Counted from the stretch's first letter, positions 37,499 through 49,388 are shown. The stretch: 64,000 bases of DNA from Enterococcus sp. CSURQ0835 (GCF_902706605.1 NZ_CACSLH010000006.1:44430-108429); one strand, 5' to 3'. A program made the numbers and translations. Notes: generated from the sequence alone by a model not told the origin.

Positions 37499-40400
37499 TT
37501 ACATATCGAATAACGAAAGCTGATTTTCATCAGGTAGATCTTTTAACACACCATTGTCATTCATATATTCAATCAATGTCTTGGATACTTTCCCGCGGTT
37601 AGCCAGATCTTCTTTAGATAAAAAGATCCCATCTTTGCGCGCTTCCACGATTTGTTTGGCTACGTTTAAGCCAAGACCCGGCACCGCACGAAACGGCGCG
37701 ATCAATGTATCACCGTCGATCACAAAATCACTGGCATCTGATTTGTACAAATCGATCATGCCAAAGTTGAAACCGCGCTCCAACATTTCATTACACAATT
37801 CTAAAACCGTCAGCTGATTTTTTTCTTTCGTGGATGCATCCATCCCTTTATCCGTGATAGCTTTCATGGCAGCTTTAACAGCGTCTTTGCCTTTTGCCAT
37901 CGCCACAAGATCAAAATCATCAGCCCGCACGGAGAAATAAGCACAGTAATACAAGATCGGATAATAAACTTTGAAATACGCTACCCGCAACGCCATCAAC
38001 ACATAGGCGGCCGCATGGGCTTTCGGGAACATGTATTTGATCTTCGAACACGAATCGATATACCAATCAGGTACATTGTTTTCTTTCATCGCCGCTAAAA
38101 ATTTATTTCGTTGCTCCTCATCGATTTTTGACCATTTTCCTTTTCGCACCGTTTCCATAATCGTAAAAGCAGTACCTGGATCAAGTCCGGCATGCATAAG
38201 ATAAACCATGATGTCATCCCGACAACCGATCACTTCTGATAAGGTCGCTTTGCCTTGTGCGATCAATTCTTCAGCATTGCCCAACCACACATCCGTCCCG
38301 TGGGATAAACCAGAGATCTGCAACAATTCCGCAAATGTCGAAGGCCGCGTTTCTTCTAACATCCCGCGCACAAAACGCGTCCCAAATTCTGGGATGCCTA
38401 ACGTGCCGGTCTTTGAATAAATTTGTTCCGGTTCCACGCCTAAAACGTGCGGCCCTGCAAAGATCTTCATCACTTCTGGATCATCAGTCGGGATCGTTTT
38501 CGGATCGACGCCGGATAATTCTTGTAACATCCGGATCACCGTCGGATCATCGTGACCTAAAATATCAAGTTTCAACACATTATCATGGATTGAGTGGAAA
38601 TCAAAGTGGGTCGTCTTCCATTCGGCATCCCGATCATCGGCTGGAAATTGGATCGGTGTGAAGTCATACACATCCATGTAATCCGGAATAACGATAATCC
38701 CGCCCGGATGCTGACCCGTCGTTCGTTTGACTCCAGTTGCACCTTTAGCTAGGCGATCAACTTCGGCATTGCGAAATTGTAAATTATGATCTCGTTCATA
38801 ACCTTTCACAAAACCATAAGCTGTTTTGTCGGCAACGGTTCCGATCGTACCAGCTCGATACACATAGTCTTCCCCGAACAATACTTTCGTATAATTATGG
38901 GCTTCTGGTTGGTAATCCCCCGAGAAATTCAAATCGATATCGGGGACTTTATCTCCATGGAAGCCTAAGAAAGTTTCAAACGGGATATCATGCCCATCTT
39001 TATTCAGCCGGGCGCCACACTTGGGACATTTTTTTTCAGGCATATCAAACCCCGAACCATAAGAGCCATCTTCAAAAAATTCCGAGTACTGGCACTCTGG
39101 ACAATAATAATGCGGCGGCAGTGGATTGACCTCGGTGATCCCGGTCATCGTCGCGACAAAACTGGAACCCACTGATCCCCGCGAACCAACTAAATACCCA
39201 TCCGCATTACTTTTATGCACTAGCTTTTGGGCGATCAAATAAATGACCGAAAAGCCGTTCCCGATAATGGAGGTCAATTCTTTTTCCAAGCGCTTTTCAA
39301 TGATCTCCGGCAGTGGATCGCCATAAAGTTCTTTTGCCCGCGTATAACTCAACGCTTTGATCTCTTCTTCTGAGCCAGGGATCTTCGGCGTGTACAATTT
39401 ATCTTTGACCGGAATGACTTCTTCACAACTGTCGGCCAATTGATTCGGTGCATCGATCACGATCTCTTTTGCAACGTCTGCCGGCAAAAAGTCAAACGCG
39501 GCTAACATTTCATCGGTCGTCCGGAAATGAACATCTGGTAAGCTGTGACGATTTAATGGATTGGCCCCACCCATTGAGTTGACCAAAATTTTGCGGTAAA
39601 TCGCATCTTGTTCATTTAAATAATGCACATCGCCAGTTGCCACGACCGGTTTATCTAACTCATGCCCGATACGGATCAAATGATTCAAAATATCTTCTAG
39701 ATCCGCTTCGCTTTTGACTAATTCTTGTTCCAATAAAGGCGCGTAAACGGCTTTTGGCATCACTTCGATGTAATCGTAAAAAGCGGCTTTGTTTTTCGCT
39801 TCTTCCGCCCCTTTTTGCATCATCGCTTCAAAAATCTCACCTTGTGAACAAGCCGAGCCGACTAACAGATTTTCCCGCAGCTTTTTCAATAATGACCGGG
39901 GAACTCGCGGCACCCGTTCAAAGTATTCGATATTAGAAGCGGAGATCAACTTGAACAGATCTTTTAAACCCGCTTGATTTTTCGCTAAGATCGTCGCATG
40001 AAACGGCCGCGCACGTTTATACGAATCCCCTTCACCGACATGATCGTTTAATTGATCATGGAAAAACATTTCGTGATTTTCCATCGCTTCTTTGACAAAG
40101 ATCCACGCTAAATGTCCTGTGGCTTCCGCATCATAGACTGCTCGGTGATGTTGCTCTAAGCCAACACCGAATTTTTTCGTCAGCACACCTAACCCAAACC
40201 GTTTGAATTGCGGATACAAATACCGTGCTAGTTCCAACGTATCAATGACTGGATTTATCGCTTCTGGCATGTCGTGTCGCGCATAACTGGTATTTAAAAA
40301 GCCCATATCAAAAGTCGCGTTGTGAGCCACTAAGATCGTATCTTCACTAAAAGCGTGAAATAATTTCAAGACTTCTTCTTCTGATTTTGAACCGCGGACC

Positions 40401-41842
40401 ATCTCGTCGGTGATCCCAGTCAAATTGATCGTCGTTTCCGATAATGGATGCCCCGGATCGATAAATTCTTCAAAGGTCTCAATCACGTTCCCTTTGTGCA
40501 TCTTAACGGCCGCCAGTTCAATGATCGTATCATAAACCGCCGAAAGTCCCGTCGTTTCCACGTCAAAGACGACATAAGTGGCATCGGTCAAACTGACATG
40601 TTGATCATTGTAAGCGATCGGTACCCCGTCATCGACGACATTGGCCTCGACACCATAAATGATTTTCACGCCCGCTTTTTTCCCAGCCGCATGCGCTTCA
40701 GGAAATGATTGAGCACCGCCGTGATCGGTAATAGCGATGGCTTTATGCCCCCATTTCCCCGCTTGAGTCACCAGATCAGCGGCACTATTCGTCGCGTCCA
40801 TCGTACTCATATTGGTATGCAAATGCAGCTCCACCCGTTTTTCTTTGGCGGTGTCTTTTCGTTCTGGATGTTTGACTTCTTGCAAGTCTTGCCCATTCAT
40901 CACCAGATCCCGCATGAACGTATCTTCTTGGATACTCCCACGAACTTTCAACCAGCTACCTTTTGAAATCGCATCAAAGATCTGTTCGTCTTTTTCACCG
41001 TTAGAAAACTTCTTCACAACAAACGATGACGTATAGTCCGTCAATTTCAAGATCAAAATTTTCCGTTTCGAACGCAGCTCCCGCACTTCTTTATCGAAAA
41101 TATAACCTTCGATCGTGATCCGGCGTTCTTCTTCTAAAATATTGCCCATCGGTGTGATCACTTCATCAGCCGGAATGTTGCGCCCCATTTGGATCGGCCC
41201 ATCAAAGTCAGCGGCTTTCGCTTTTTTCTCTTGTTTTTTCGTTTCATATTGAGCGATTGCTTCAGCGGCTTGTTCTTGCATGGCTTGCTGCTGCTCTTGT
41301 TTGCGTTCTTCAAATAACTCTAAGACCCGCTGTTGTTTGACTTCATCCACGATCGGTTCGATCCGTAATTTTGGAAAACCGTACGCTACCAAATTTTCTT
41401 CGATCAATGGTAAGTACTGCTGTTTTAAAAATGGGATCACCGTTTGATTGTCGATGGCTAAGACGATTTTTTGCTCTTGCATCACCGGCAGTGGCTTGCT
41501 CAACACTTGTTTGACCAGCGGCGTGTCGCAATCTTGTTCCCGGAGCGCGATTTGCCAGTATTGCTGCAATAATTTTTCGTCAAACGTCTGATCAGCTGCA
41601 ACGATATGTAAACGGACAGCTGCGATCTGGCGAAAGGCTAATTGCAGCTTCTGATAAAAACTATAAAATAATTTTGCCGGTAAAATCGACGGCGTTTGGA
41701 TAAAAAATTCCCACACTCGTGATTTCTCGTGGACAATCACTTCTTTGATCTCAGCTTGTTGGATCAAAGGCTCTTGTTGCTCGGCTGGTGTCAATTGGAT
41801 CTGTTCCAATAATTTGGCGAACAACTCACGATTCTCAGACAA
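37499..41842 (-). CDS. polC: DNA polymerase III alpha subunit, PolC type
   Basis: Main replicative DNA polymerase with built-in proofreading in low-GC Gram-positives. The 1447-residue protein has an N-terminal OB domain (about 240-320), a PHP domain ([18 protein letters not shown], near 336) split by the DEDD 3'-5' exonuclease ([12 protein letters not shown] near 423, [29 protein letters not shown]), a four-cysteine zinc site (CPEC and CPKC near 945-970) and the polymerase core with [12 protein letters not shown]. Length and order are normal. It is the typical target of anilinouracil inhibitors. Confidence 0.98.
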   Translation of the reverse strand: MSENRELFAKLLEQIQLTPAEQQEPLIQQAEIKEVIVHEKSRVWEFFIQTPSILPAKLFYSFYQKLQLAFRQIAAVRLHIVAADQTFDEKLLQQYWQIALREQDCDTPLVKQVLSKPLPVMQEQKIVLAIDNQTVIPFLKQQYLPLIEENLVAYGFPKLRIEPIVDEVKQQRVLELFEERKQEQQQAMQEQAAEAIAQYETKKQEKKAKAADFDGPIQMGRNIPADEVITPMGNILEEERRITIEGYIFDKEVRELRSKRKILILKLTDYTSSFVVKKFSNGEKDEQIFDAISKGSWLKVRGSIQEDTFMRDLVMNGQDLQEVKHPERKDTAKEKRVELHLHTNMSTMDATNSAADLVTQAGKWGHKAIAITDHGGAQSFPEAHAAGKKAGVKIIYGVEANVVDDGVPIAYNDQHVSLTDATYVVFDVETTGLSAVYDTIIELAAVKMHKGNVIETFEEFIDPGHPLSETTINLTGITDEMVRGSKSEEEVLKLFHAFSEDTILVAHNATFDMGFLNTSYARHDMPEAINPVIDTLELARYLYPQFKRFGLGVLTKKFGVGLEQHHRAVYDAEATGHLAWIFVKEAMENHEMFFHDQLNDHVGEGDSYKRARPFHATILAKNQAGLKDLFKLISASNIEYFERVPRVPRSLLKKLRENLLVGSACSQGEIFEAMMQKGAEEAKNKAAFYDYIEVMPKAVYAPLLEQELVKSEADLEDILNHLIRIGHELDKPVVATGDVHYLNEQDAIYRKILVNSMGGANPLNRHSLPDVHFRTTDEMLAAFDFLPADVAKEIVIDAPNQLADSCEEVIPVKDKLYTPKIPGSEEEIKALSYTRAKELYGDPLPEIIEKRLEKELTSIIGNGFSVIYLIAQKLVHKSNADGYLVGSRGSVGSSFVATMTGITEVNPLPPHYYCPECQYSEFFEDGSYGSGFDMPEKKCPKCGARLNKDGHDIPFETFLGFHGDKVPDIDLNFSGDYQPEAHNYTKVLFGEDYVYRAGTIGTVADKTAYGFVKGYERDHNLQFRNAEVDRLAKGATGVKRTTGQHPGGIIVIPDYMDVYDFTPIQFPADDRDAEWKTTHFDFHSIHDNVLKLDILGHDDPTVIRMLQELSGVDPKTIPTDDPEVMKIFAGPHVLGVEPEQIYSKTGTLGIPEFGTRFVRGMLEETRPSTFAELLQISGLSHGTDVWLGNAEELIAQGKATLSEVIGCRDDIMVYLMHAGLDPGTAFTIMETVRKGKWSKIDEEQRNKFLAAMKENNVPDWYIDSCSKIKYMFPKAHAAAYVLMALRVAYFKVYYPILYYCAYFSVRADDFDLVAMAKGKDAVKAAMKAITDKGMDASTKEKNQLTVLELCNEMLERGFNFGMIDLYKSDASDFVIDGDTLIAPFRAVPGLGLNVAKQIVEARKDGIFLSKEDLANRGKVSKTLIEYMNDNGVLKDLPDENQLSLFDM

Positions 41843-41956
41843 ATGAACATCTCCTCACTCTTTGCAGTACTTTCTAGTATACTCATTTTTGACTGGCTTT
41901 GCATTAAAAAATTCTCAAAGGCTAGGTGAGAAAAACGTGCCTACCAAATTTAAAAC

Positions 41957-41990
41957 TAAAAAAAGCCCCAGAAGTTTCCTTCTAGGACTA
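41957..41990 (-). terminator. Terminator of rseP
   Basis: AGCCCCAGAAG (41964-41974) pairs with CTTCTAGGACT (41979-41989) with two wobble or mismatched positions, followed by seven T on the minus strand. Confidence 0.78.
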
Positions 41991-42002
41991 ACTACGCGAT
42001 AG

Positions 42003-43271
42003 TTAAAAGAAAAAGCGTTGGATATCATTCCATGTGACTAAGATCATGAGCACCATGATGAACACAAAACCGGCCATCGTGATCATGCCTTCTTTTTCAG
42101 GATCTAATGGTTTGCCTCGCACCGCTTCAATCAGATTCAACACGATCTTTCCTCCATCAAAGGCTGGAATCGGCAGCAAGTTGACGATCCCGAGGTTGAC
42201 AGATAAAAAGGCCATCAAACTGATCACGGTAATGATTCCTTGACTAGCGGCTTCAGAAGACATCTTATACATCATCACCGGCCCGCCCAATTTATTCAAA
42301 CTAAAACCAGTGAACAAACCACCCAGCGCTTTAAAGATTTGCACGAACATGTTGCCGGTCTGAGTAAACCCATACGCAAACTTATCCGCAAGGCCCGTCT
42401 TCATATAAGCTTGAATCCCGATCTGTCCTGACTTTTGACCGTTTGACTCAACAGTTCTAGGTGTGACCGTGATTTTCTTTTGCTGACCGCCTTGTTTGAT
42501 CGTCATTGGGACTTTTTTACCGGGACTTTTGATGATCTCACTAGTCAGATCATCCCAGTTGCTGACTTTTTGATGGTTGATCGTCAGGATCTCCGCATTG
42601 CTTTTGATTCCCGCTTTAGCCGCTGGACTATCAGCTTGAACTTGTCCGATTTGATTCGTGTCGTAATTAGGAACGCCGCCTTGGACAAACGCCATAATGA
42701 TAAACAACAAGATCGTCAATAAAAAGTTATTCATCGGACCGGCAAAATTCGTCAAGATTCGTTGACCGATCTTAGCTGATTGGAATTGCACATCTTTTGG
42801 TGCGATCCGCACTTCGGTTCCACTTTCTTCGATCACAGTTGCATCGTGTTCCACCGCATAGGTCATGGCTTTTCTTTCATCGCCGTTGATATAACCCGTC
42901 AGAGTCAACGTATTGGTCAAATCCGCTTCGACTAATTCCAGCGGGATACTATTAGGCAATTGGATCTTTTTGCTGACATTGATCCGTTGAACTTTATTGT
43001 CTGACGTCAATTCCACCGACAGCGGCGTGCCGGGATTTAATTCAGTCTCTTCATCTTCCAGACCAGCCATCCGCACGTATCCGCCGATGGGGAGGAGTCG
43101 TAATGTATAAGTAGTGCCATCTTTGCCCATATGAGCTAACAGCTTTGGACCCATCCCGATCGAAAATTCTCGAACTAAGATCCCTGCTCGTTTAGCGAAA
43201 AAGAAATGCCCGAATTCATGGACAATAACTAAAACGCCGAAAACGATAATAAATGTAATAATCGTACGCAT
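42003..43271 (-). CDS. rseP: Intramembrane zinc metalloprotease RseP (Eep-like)
   Basis: Site-2 protease that cleaves membrane-embedded signal peptides and anti-sigma factors; in Enterococcus the homologue Eep matures pheromone peptides. The 422-residue protein has the zinc motif HEFGH (near 18-22), four membrane segments, a PDZ domain (about 205-290, GQVQADSPAAKAGIKSNAEIL) and the second active-site motif NLLPIPAFDGGK near 365. It follows cdsA with its own terminator between, a conserved uppS-cdsA-rseP order. Confidence 0.96.
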   Translation of the reverse strand: MRTIITFIIVFGVLVIVHEFGHFFFAKRAGILVREFSIGMGPKLLAHMGKDGTTYTLRLLPIGGYVRMAGLEDEETELNPGTPLSVELTSDNKVQRINVSKKIQLPNSIPLELVEADLTNTLTLTGYINGDERKAMTYAVEHDATVIEESGTEVRIAPKDVQFQSAKIGQRILTNFAGPMNNFLLTILLFIIMAFVQGGVPNYDTNQIGQVQADSPAAKAGIKSNAEILTINHQKVSNWDDLTSEIIKSPGKKVPMTIKQGGQQKKITVTPRTVESNGQKSGQIGIQAYMKTGLADKFAYGFTQTGNMFVQIFKALGGLFTGFSLNKLGGPVMMYKMSSEAASQGIITVISLMAFLSVNLGIVNLLPIPAFDGGKIVLNLIEAVRGKPLDPEKEGMITMAGFVFIMVLMILVTWNDIQRFFF

Positions 43272-43402
43272 AATTTTCCTGCCTTCATTATAATTTCAGT
43301 TTAAACTGATTCTATCACATTTCTTAAATCTGTCCCAATTTCACAACGAGTTTCATAATTTCTTATGAAAAAGGCGTTGCACCTCACGGACTAATCTTTC
43401 CA

Positions 43403-43435
43403 ACAAAAAAAGCTGCAACCTTCTAGGCTACAGCT
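43403..43435 (-). terminator. Terminator after cdsA
   Basis: AGCTGCAACC (43411-43420) pairs with GGCTACAGCT (43426-43435), seven T following on the minus strand. Confidence 0.8.
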
Positions 43436-43446
43436 CAAACTTCGGT

Positions 43447-44238
43447 TTAAAAGACACCTAATAAATGCATCACTGGAAAGACAAACAACATACTATCAAA
43501 TCGGTCTAAGATCCCGCCGTGACCCGGTAAGATCTTACCGGAGTCTTTCACATCATAATGTCGTTTGATGGCTGATTCTACCAAGTCACCAAATTGGCCG
43601 ACGATCGAAAAGATCACCGTAAAGAGCATCATGGTCACTAAGTTTTGCGAGAATAGATTCGGTTGAACGATCAAAAAAATCACCGCGACGATCACGGCAC
43701 ATAAGATCCCGCCTAATGCGCCTTCCACCGTTTTATTCGGTGAGATGTCCGGCCATAATTTTCGTTTCCCGATCTTGCGGCCTACCATATAAGCACCGAT
43801 GTCTGTCGCCCAAACGATGAAAAAGGCAAAGATCAACACGGCTAAACTATCGCGGCGCGCGGTGACGAGATTTTGAAAACCCATCCCGACATACAAACTG
43901 ACTAAAACTGGAAAGCCAGCTTCATCAAACGTATACGTGTTTTTTGAGATCACCGAAAAGCCTAAAATGATCATGACTGTCAAATAATACAATAAGAAAT
44001 CATTGCTTTCATTTAAAAACGGCAGCCATTGCGTCACTGGTAAGACCAGTACGACAGCACCGATGATCGACAGCACCCCTTCAAAACTTACGATCGCTAA
44101 ATTTCGCATGCGGAACAATTCATACACTCCGACTGCAGCTAAGGCAGCCGCTGCGATATCTAACGTCAAGCCGCCCACATACAAGATCGGGATAAAGATG
44201 ATCAGCGCGATAACAGCGGTAATCACTCGTTGTTTCAT
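43447..44238 (-). CDS. cdsA: Phosphatidate cytidylyltransferase
   Basis: Makes CDP-diacylglycerol from phosphatidic acid and CTP at the membrane, for phosphatidylglycerol and cardiolipin synthesis. The 263-residue protein has about seven membrane segments and the C-terminal signature SAIKRHYDVKDSGKILPGHGGILDRFDS (about 222-249). The ATG overlaps the uppS stop by 4 bp. Its product feeds the phosphatidylglycerol that MprF modifies. Confidence 0.97.
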   Translation of the reverse strand: MKQRVITAVIALIIFIPILYVGGLTLDIAAAALAAVGVYELFRMRNLAIVSFEGVLSIIGAVVLVLPVTQWLPFLNESNDFLLYYLTVMIILGFSVISKNTYTFDEAGFPVLVSLYVGMGFQNLVTARRDSLAVLIFAFFIVWATDIGAYMVGRKIGKRKLWPDISPNKTVEGALGGILCAVIVAVIFLIVQPNLFSQNLVTMMLFTVIFSIVGQFGDLVESAIKRHYDVKDSGKILPGHGGILDRFDSMLFVFPVMHLLGVF

Positions 44239-45035
44239 TTCTTCTCCTCCTCATTCAAACCACCGAAGCGGCGATTACGTTGTTGGAACGCGGCGATGGC
44301 AGCTTCCAAATGTTCCCCGTCAAAATCTGGCCACAATGCTTTGGTAAAATACAATTCGCTATAAGCCAATTGCCAAAGTAAAAAATTGCTGATTCGTTCT
44401 TCACCGCTCGTGCGGATCACGAGTTCTGGATCGCGCAAGTCAGCTGGCAAAAAACCCGTCATCAAATGATCGGCAATTGTTTTTTCATCAATCTGATCAG
44501 CGGCTAATTGATCCGTTTCGACCAGTTTGGAGATTTCTCGGACCGCACTGACGATTTCTGCTCGGCTGCCATAATTCAAAGCAAAATTCAAGATCAGCCC
44601 ATCATTGTCTTTCGTTTGTTCCATCGCGTCTTCTACCGCTTTTTGAGTATGTTCTGGCAAATATTCTTCATAGCCCATCACTTTGACTTGAACGTTTTCT
44701 GCAATCAATTCGGGAACGAACGTATCAAAAAAATCCACCGGCAGCTGCATCAAGAAATTCACTTCATCAGCTGGCCGTTTCCAATTTTCAGTTGAAAAAG
44801 CATACAACGTCAGCACTTTAACGCCTAAGCGGTTAGCGTGTTTCGTGATTTTTTTGACGGTCTCCATGCCTTCTTTGTGCCCGGCTACCCGCGGCAAACG
44901 GCGATTTTTCGCCCAGCGGCCATTGCCATCCATAATGATTGCGATGTGTTTTGGCAAGTTACCGTCAGGATCAAATTCAAATTGGCTCTCATCCGGTGTA
45001 TATTTTTCCTTTTGCGGGAAAAAACGCAATACCAT
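44235..45035 (-). CDS. uppS: Undecaprenyl diphosphate synthase (isoprenyl transferase)
   Basis: Builds the C55 lipid carrier for peptidoglycan and teichoic acid from isopentenyl units. The 266-residue protein has HIAIIMDGNGRWAKNRRLPRVAGHKEG (about 30-56), with the catalytic Asp in MDGNGRWA, and the C-terminal DLVIRTSGE-like segment PELVIRTSGEERISNFLLWQLAYSE. The chosen ATG is eight bases after AGAGGAG; a GTG three codons earlier would overlap that site. Confidence 0.96.
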   Translation of the reverse strand: MVLRFFPQKEKYTPDESQFEFDPDGNLPKHIAIIMDGNGRWAKNRRLPRVAGHKEGMETVKKITKHANRLGVKVLTLYAFSTENWKRPADEVNFLMQLPVDFFDTFVPELIAENVQVKVMGYEEYLPEHTQKAVEDAMEQTKDNDGLILNFALNYGSRAEIVSAVREISKLVETDQLAADQIDEKTIADHLMTGFLPADLRDPELVIRTSGEERISNFLLWQLAYSELYFTKALWPDFDGEHLEAAIAAFQQRNRRFGGLNEEEKK

Positions 45036-45114
45036 GTTCTTCACTCCTCTTTACTTTGTTACGCTTAACGAAGCTCCAGCTTTTCTGAAACTATTTTTAC
45101 AAAACATCAAAAGT

Positions 45115-45123
45115 ATTATAACA
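45115..45123 (-). promoter_or_regulatory. Extended -10 promoter of uppS-cdsA-rseP
   Basis: The minus strand has TGTTATAAT, a perfect extended -10, about 80 bp before the uppS start. Confidence 0.6.
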
Positions 45124-45252
45124 GTAAAAAAATAGTTTTCCTATGAAATTTACGGCTATTAAGTTTTTTTCAACCTTTTTTCAGTCCAGCATTTCAGTTC
45201 AACTTCATTCAGCATACTCGAAAAAGCCAAAAAAGAAATCCGGCTTAAGCAG

Positions 45253-45290
45253 GAGAACGCAAAAAAAAGCAAGCCGCAACTTGCTTTAGT
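45253..45290 (-). terminator. Terminator of the DJ-1/PfpI gene
   Basis: AAAGCAAG (45266-45273) pairs with CTTGCTTT (45280-45287), loop CCGCAA, and eight T follow on the minus strand. Confidence 0.82.
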
Positions 45291-45315
45291 CTCAAACTTG
45301 GATCACGCTTTTTTT

Positions 45316-45918
45316 CTAATCAGCGGCTGGTTGGAACGGATCACCGTAACGCTTCACATATTCATAATAACCTAACCGATATAAATCCGTCTGCTGATTA
45401 ACAGTTTCGGCGGGTAAAAAGTGGATCATTTTTAAAACGGCATTGCAAAATGCTAACGCTGCCGTACCATTTGCAGTAACTAAATGCTGATCGGTCACGA
45501 CTTGTTGCTGACAAAAAGCTACAGGGTTTGTATACTTCGGAAAGTCTTGCCATAAAAATTGCGCATTTCCCGTGTGCTGGTAGCCACTTAATAACCCTTC
45601 TCGCGCTAAAAAGTCGACTGCTCCACAAATGGCTGCAACAGGTTGCTGCTTTTGCAATCGCTCCGCCACTAAATTTTTTAAAGTAGGAAGTTCGATCGTC
45701 CAAGAATTGCCGCCGATCAATACTAACAAATCGATTTCTTTTGGTAACTCAGGTAACACATAATCACTTTTAAGCGTAAAGCCACCGATACTTACGACTT
45801 CTTTACCAGTCGAAGCCGTCTTGATCTGCCAAGTAGGATCGCCATTTAGCAGACTTGACAAGTGGGCGGGTTCCCAATCTGCAAACTCATTTAATAAAAC
45901 AAAAAGTGCTGTTTTCAC
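45316..45918 (-). CDS. DJ-1/PfpI-family protein (class I glutamine amidotransferase-like)
   Basis: Probable cytosolic protein of the DJ-1/ThiJ/PfpI superfamily; members act as glyoxalases, deglycases, proteases or chaperones, so the role is open. The 200-residue protein has the nucleophile elbow VAAICGAVDFLAREGLL with a reactive Cys (near 100) and an upstream acidic residue in LVLIGGNSW. Start GTG at 45918 (VKTALFVLLNEF) is about nine bases after AGAGAGG. A longer reading from 46020 would run through the frr terminator. It lies between frr and uppS, with its own terminator. Confidence 0.85.
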   Translation of the reverse strand: MKTALFVLLNEFADWEPAHLSSLLNGDPTWQIKTASTGKEVVSIGGFTLKSDYVLPELPKEIDLLVLIGGNSWTIELPTLKNLVAERLQKQQPVAAICGAVDFLAREGLLSGYQHTGNAQFLWQDFPKYTNPVAFCQQQVVTDQHLVTANGTAALAFCNAVLKMIHFLPAETVNQQTDLYRLGYYEYVKRYGDPFQPAAD

Positions 45919-45999
45919 TGAAAAGAACCTCTCTTTCTCTTTCAGGTTACCTTTGATCTGCGTTAAATTCAAGTACGAGGACATGGCTGATTTTACCGT

Positions 46000-46033
46000 A
46001 AAAAAAGAAGCAAGCCGCAACTTACTTCTTTTA
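46000..46033 (-). terminator. Terminator of frr
   Basis: AAAAGAAG-AG (46003-46014) pairs with CT-CTTCTTTT (46021-46032) around CCGCAA, T-run following on the minus strand. The loop matches that of the terminator at 45266-45287. Confidence 0.82.
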
Positions 46034-46046
46034 GATAATAAACATC

Positions 46047-46604
46047 TTAGACTTCTAATAATTCTTTTTCTTTTTCAGCTACGATCGCATCGATTTTTTC
46101 GATGTTTTTATCCGTCAACGTTTGCACATCTTTTTCTGCATTGCGCAAATCGTCTTCGGTGATGTCGCCATTTTTTTGTTGTTTCTTATAATCATCCATC
46201 GCATCACGACGCGCGTTACGGACCGCAACTTTAGCTGTTTCAGCTTCTTTTTTCACTTCTTTAGCTAACTCTTTCCGACGTTCTTCAGTCAATTGTGGAA
46301 TCACTAACCGAATCACCGTACCATCATTAGCTGGGTTCAAGCCGATATCACTAGCCATGATCGCTTTTTCAATCTCTTTTAACGTAGTTTTATCAAATGG
46401 TGTGATCATGATGACCCGTGCTTCTGGGATCGCGATGGAAGCCAATTGATTGATCGGTGTTGGTGCACCGTAGTAATTAACCGTGATCCGATCTAGTAAA
46501 CTCGCGTTAGCTCGGCCGGCTCTGATCTGGCCAAGTTGGCGTTGTAAGGCTTCTTCTGCCTTTTTCATTTTGTCAGTCGTTGCAGTCATAATTGTATCTG
46601 CCAT
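46047..46604 (-). CDS. frr: Ribosome recycling factor
   Basis: Splits post-termination ribosomes together with EF-G. The 185-residue protein has the typical triple-helix bundle with [17 protein letters not shown] (near 30-46), [21 protein letters not shown] (near 128) and a C-terminal helix ending in KEKELLEV. It starts one base after the pyrH stop codon and completes the rpsB-tsf-pyrH-frr block. Confidence 0.98.
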   Translation of the reverse strand: MADTIMTATTDKMKKAEEALQRQLGQIRAGRANASLLDRITVNYYGAPTPINQLASIAIPEARVIMITPFDKTTLKEIEKAIMASDIGLNPANDGTVIRLVIPQLTEERRKELAKEVKKEAETAKVAVRNARRDAMDDYKKQQKNGDITEDDLRNAEKDVQTLTDKNIEKIDAIVAEKEKELLEV

Positions 46605-46605
46605 G

Positions 46606-47352
<747 letters not shown>

Positions 47353-47410
47353 CTACTGCTAGTTTAGCATACTTTGTCTTTGAAACCAGCCAAAACATCT
47401 GTTTAAATCT

Positions 47411-47444
47411 TAAAAAAAGGGAGCGCACAGCACTGTGCGTTCCC
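47411..47444 (-). terminator. Terminator of tsf
   Basis: GGGAGCGCACAG (47419-47430) pairs with CTGTGCGTTCCC (47433-47444), then seven T on the minus strand. It lies between tsf and pyrH. Confidence 0.85.
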
Positions 47445-47466
47445 GACTGTCCATGCAGACAGAAAT

Positions 47467-48348
47467 TTATTTTTTGATTTGGCTCATAACTTCTTCAACA
47501 AAGTTATCTTCGCGTTTTTCGATTCCTTCGCCGACTTCAAAGCGAACGAAAGTTTCAACTTTTGCGCCTTTTGAAGCTACATATTTTTCGACGGTCATAT
47601 CAGGATCTTTAACGAATGGTTGGTCAACCAAAGCGATTTCTGCTTTGAATTTGTGCAAGCGACCTTCTACCATTTTTTCAACGATTTTAGCTGGTTTGCC
47701 TTCGTTTAAAGCTTGTTCAGTTAACACAGCTTTTTCGTGTTCTAATTCTGATTCAGGGATTTGACTTTCGTTGACATAACGAGGGTTGATCGCTGCCACG
47801 TGCATCGCGATATCGCGCGCAACTTCTTCGTCCGTCGTGCCGTCTAAAACAGTGACAACTGCGATGCGTCCGCCCATGTGTAAGTAGCCGCCAAATGCAG
47901 CGTTATCGCCTTTTTCCAAAACTTGGAAACGACGGAAGCTGATTTTTTCACCGATGACTTGAGTTGCTTCGATCAATTCGTCTGCAATCGTCCCTTTGTC
48001 CGTTTTGATCGCCATCGCTGCATCCATGTCAGCTGGTTTGTGTTCAGCGACTAAAGCTGCGATTTCTTTAACTAATTCTTGGAACATTTCATTTTTAGAA
48101 ACGAAGTCTGTTTCTGAGTTGATCTCAACGATTGCTGCTGTATTTCCGTTAACGGCAACAGAAGCTAAACCTTCTGCTGCAACGCGGTCATTTTTCTTCG
48201 CAGCTTTAGCCATTCCTTTTTCGCGTAAAAGATCGACTGCTTTGTCCATGTCGCCTTCTACTTCAACTAATGCTTTTTTCGCATCCATCATCCCGACACC
48301 AGTTGCGTCGCGGAGTTCTTTTACCATTTTAGCTGTTACGTCTGCCAT
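47467..48348 (-). CDS. tsf: Translation elongation factor Ts
   Basis: Guanine-nucleotide exchange factor of EF-Tu. The 293-residue protein begins with a UBA-like domain ([37 protein letters not shown]) and the TDFVSKNE motif near 81, followed by the dimer-like core. The GGGGCC-containing site precedes ATG. It follows rpsB across a gap that holds a strong terminator or attenuator. Confidence 0.98.
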   Translation of the reverse strand: MADVTAKMVKELRDATGVGMMDAKKALVEVEGDMDKAVDLLREKGMAKAAKKNDRVAAEGLASVAVNGNTAAIVEINSETDFVSKNEMFQELVKEIAALVAEHKPADMDAAMAIKTDKGTIADELIEATQVIGEKISFRRFQVLEKGDNAAFGGYLHMGGRIAVVTVLDGTTDEEVARDIAMHVAAINPRYVNESQIPESELEHEKAVLTEQALNEGKPAKIVEKMVEGRLHKFKAEIALVDQPFVKDPDMTVEKYVASKGAKVETFVRFEVGEGIEKREDNFVEEVMSQIKK

Positions 48349-48371
48349 TTTGGGGCCTCCTTAATTTTTCT

Positions 48372-48416
48372 AAAAAAGCTGCTTCAAAGTAAATAGGCTT
48401 TTTCTTTGAAGCAGCT
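48372..48416 (-). terminator. Terminator/attenuator between rpsB and tsf
   Basis: AGCTGCTTCAAAG (48377-48389) pairs perfectly with CTTTGAAGCAGCT (48404-48416), and six T follow on the minus strand. It should set different levels of rpsB and tsf mRNA. Confidence 0.87.
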
Positions 48417-48424
48417 AGGATTTC

Positions 48425-49222
48425 TTATTCAGCTGATTCAGTAGATTGGTTGTCGCCTTCTACTACATCAACGATTTCTTCGATTGAAGTTGCAGTTTCG
48501 CCGTTTTCAGTTGCGAAATCGTCTTCCGCTACTTGATCTTCACCTTGGTTACCTTCGATGAATGCATCAGCCATTTTCGCTGTGATCAATTTCACCGCGC
48601 GGATCGCATCGTCATTTGATGGGATCACAACATCGATTTCGTCTGGGTCACAGTTTGTATCGACCATGGCAACGATCGGAATATTTAATTTGTGCGCTTC
48701 TTGAACTGCAATACGTTCTTTACGAGGGTCAACGATGTACATTACATCTGGAATGCGAGGCATATCTGCGATCCCGCCTAAGAATTTTTCAAGACGTTCA
48801 CGTTGTTTGTTCAAACCAACGACTTCTTTCTTAGGTAGTACATCAAATGTACCATCTTGTTCCATCGTGTTGATTTGTTTCAAACGAGCGATCCGTTTTT
48901 GGATCGTATCCCAGTTTGTCAACGTTCCACCTAACCAACGATGGTTAACGTAGAATTGACCAGCGCGAGTTGCTTCTTCTTTGATTGCTTCTTGGGCTTG
49001 TTTTTTCGTCCCAACGAATAATGCTACACCGCCATCTTCGGCTACATTTTTCATGTAGTCATAAGCTGCATCGACTAATTTAACTGTTTTTTGTAAGTCG
49101 ATGATGTAGATTCCGTTCCGTTCTGTGAAGATATATTTCTTCATTTTTGGGTTCCAGCGACGTGTTTGGTGACCGAAGTGGACGCCGGCTTCTAGTAATT
49201 GTTTCATAGACAATACTGACAT
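48425..49222 (-). CDS. rpsB: 30S ribosomal protein S2
   Basis: Component of the small subunit that stabilizes S1 binding. The 265-residue protein has [27 protein letters not shown] at the start, the coiled-coil insertion near 100-130 and [22 protein letters not shown] near 150, then an acidic C-terminal extension. The ATG at 49222 is eight bases after GGAGG; a start five codons earlier is unnecessary. Confidence 0.98.
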   Translation of the reverse strand: MSVLSMKQLLEAGVHFGHQTRRWNPKMKKYIFTERNGIYIIDLQKTVKLVDAAYDYMKNVAEDGGVALFVGTKKQAQEAIKEEATRAGQFYVNHRWLGGTLTNWDTIQKRIARLKQINTMEQDGTFDVLPKKEVVGLNKQRERLEKFLGGIADMPRIPDVMYIVDPRKERIAVQEAHKLNIPIVAMVDTNCDPDEIDVVIPSNDDAIRAVKLITAKMADAFIEGNQGEDQVAEDDFATENGETATSIEEIVDVVEGDNQSTESAE

Positions 49223-49353
49223 GTGTGTTTCCTCCAATAGGTTTTTATTTTTCCCTCTCCTGTTCCTTAAAGCTCACGGACCAGACTTTAAAAAAAGCAC
49301 CTTGGCCGCAATAGTTCAGGATGTGGATTTGTGGGCAGTCTTCCTGCACACAA
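49223..49353 (-). promoter_or_regulatory. Leader RNA of rpsB
   Basis: About 130 nt lie between the promoter and the start codon. They contain TTGTG/CACAA closing a GC-rich loop (around 49329-49354), a T-run following a GGCCAAGGTGC segment (about 49291-49310) and a pairing AAAG/CTTT. S2 autoregulatory leaders exist in some bacteria, but I cannot match this one to a model. Confidence 0.35.
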
Positions 49354-49359
49354 TTAGTA

Positions 49360-49388
49360 ATTATAAAGGAAATAATGCTAAAAAGCAA
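49360..49388 (-). promoter_or_regulatory. Promoter of rpsB
   Basis: On the minus strand TTGCTT (49388-49383) and TATAAT (49365-49360) with a 17-bp spacer. Confidence 0.82.
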
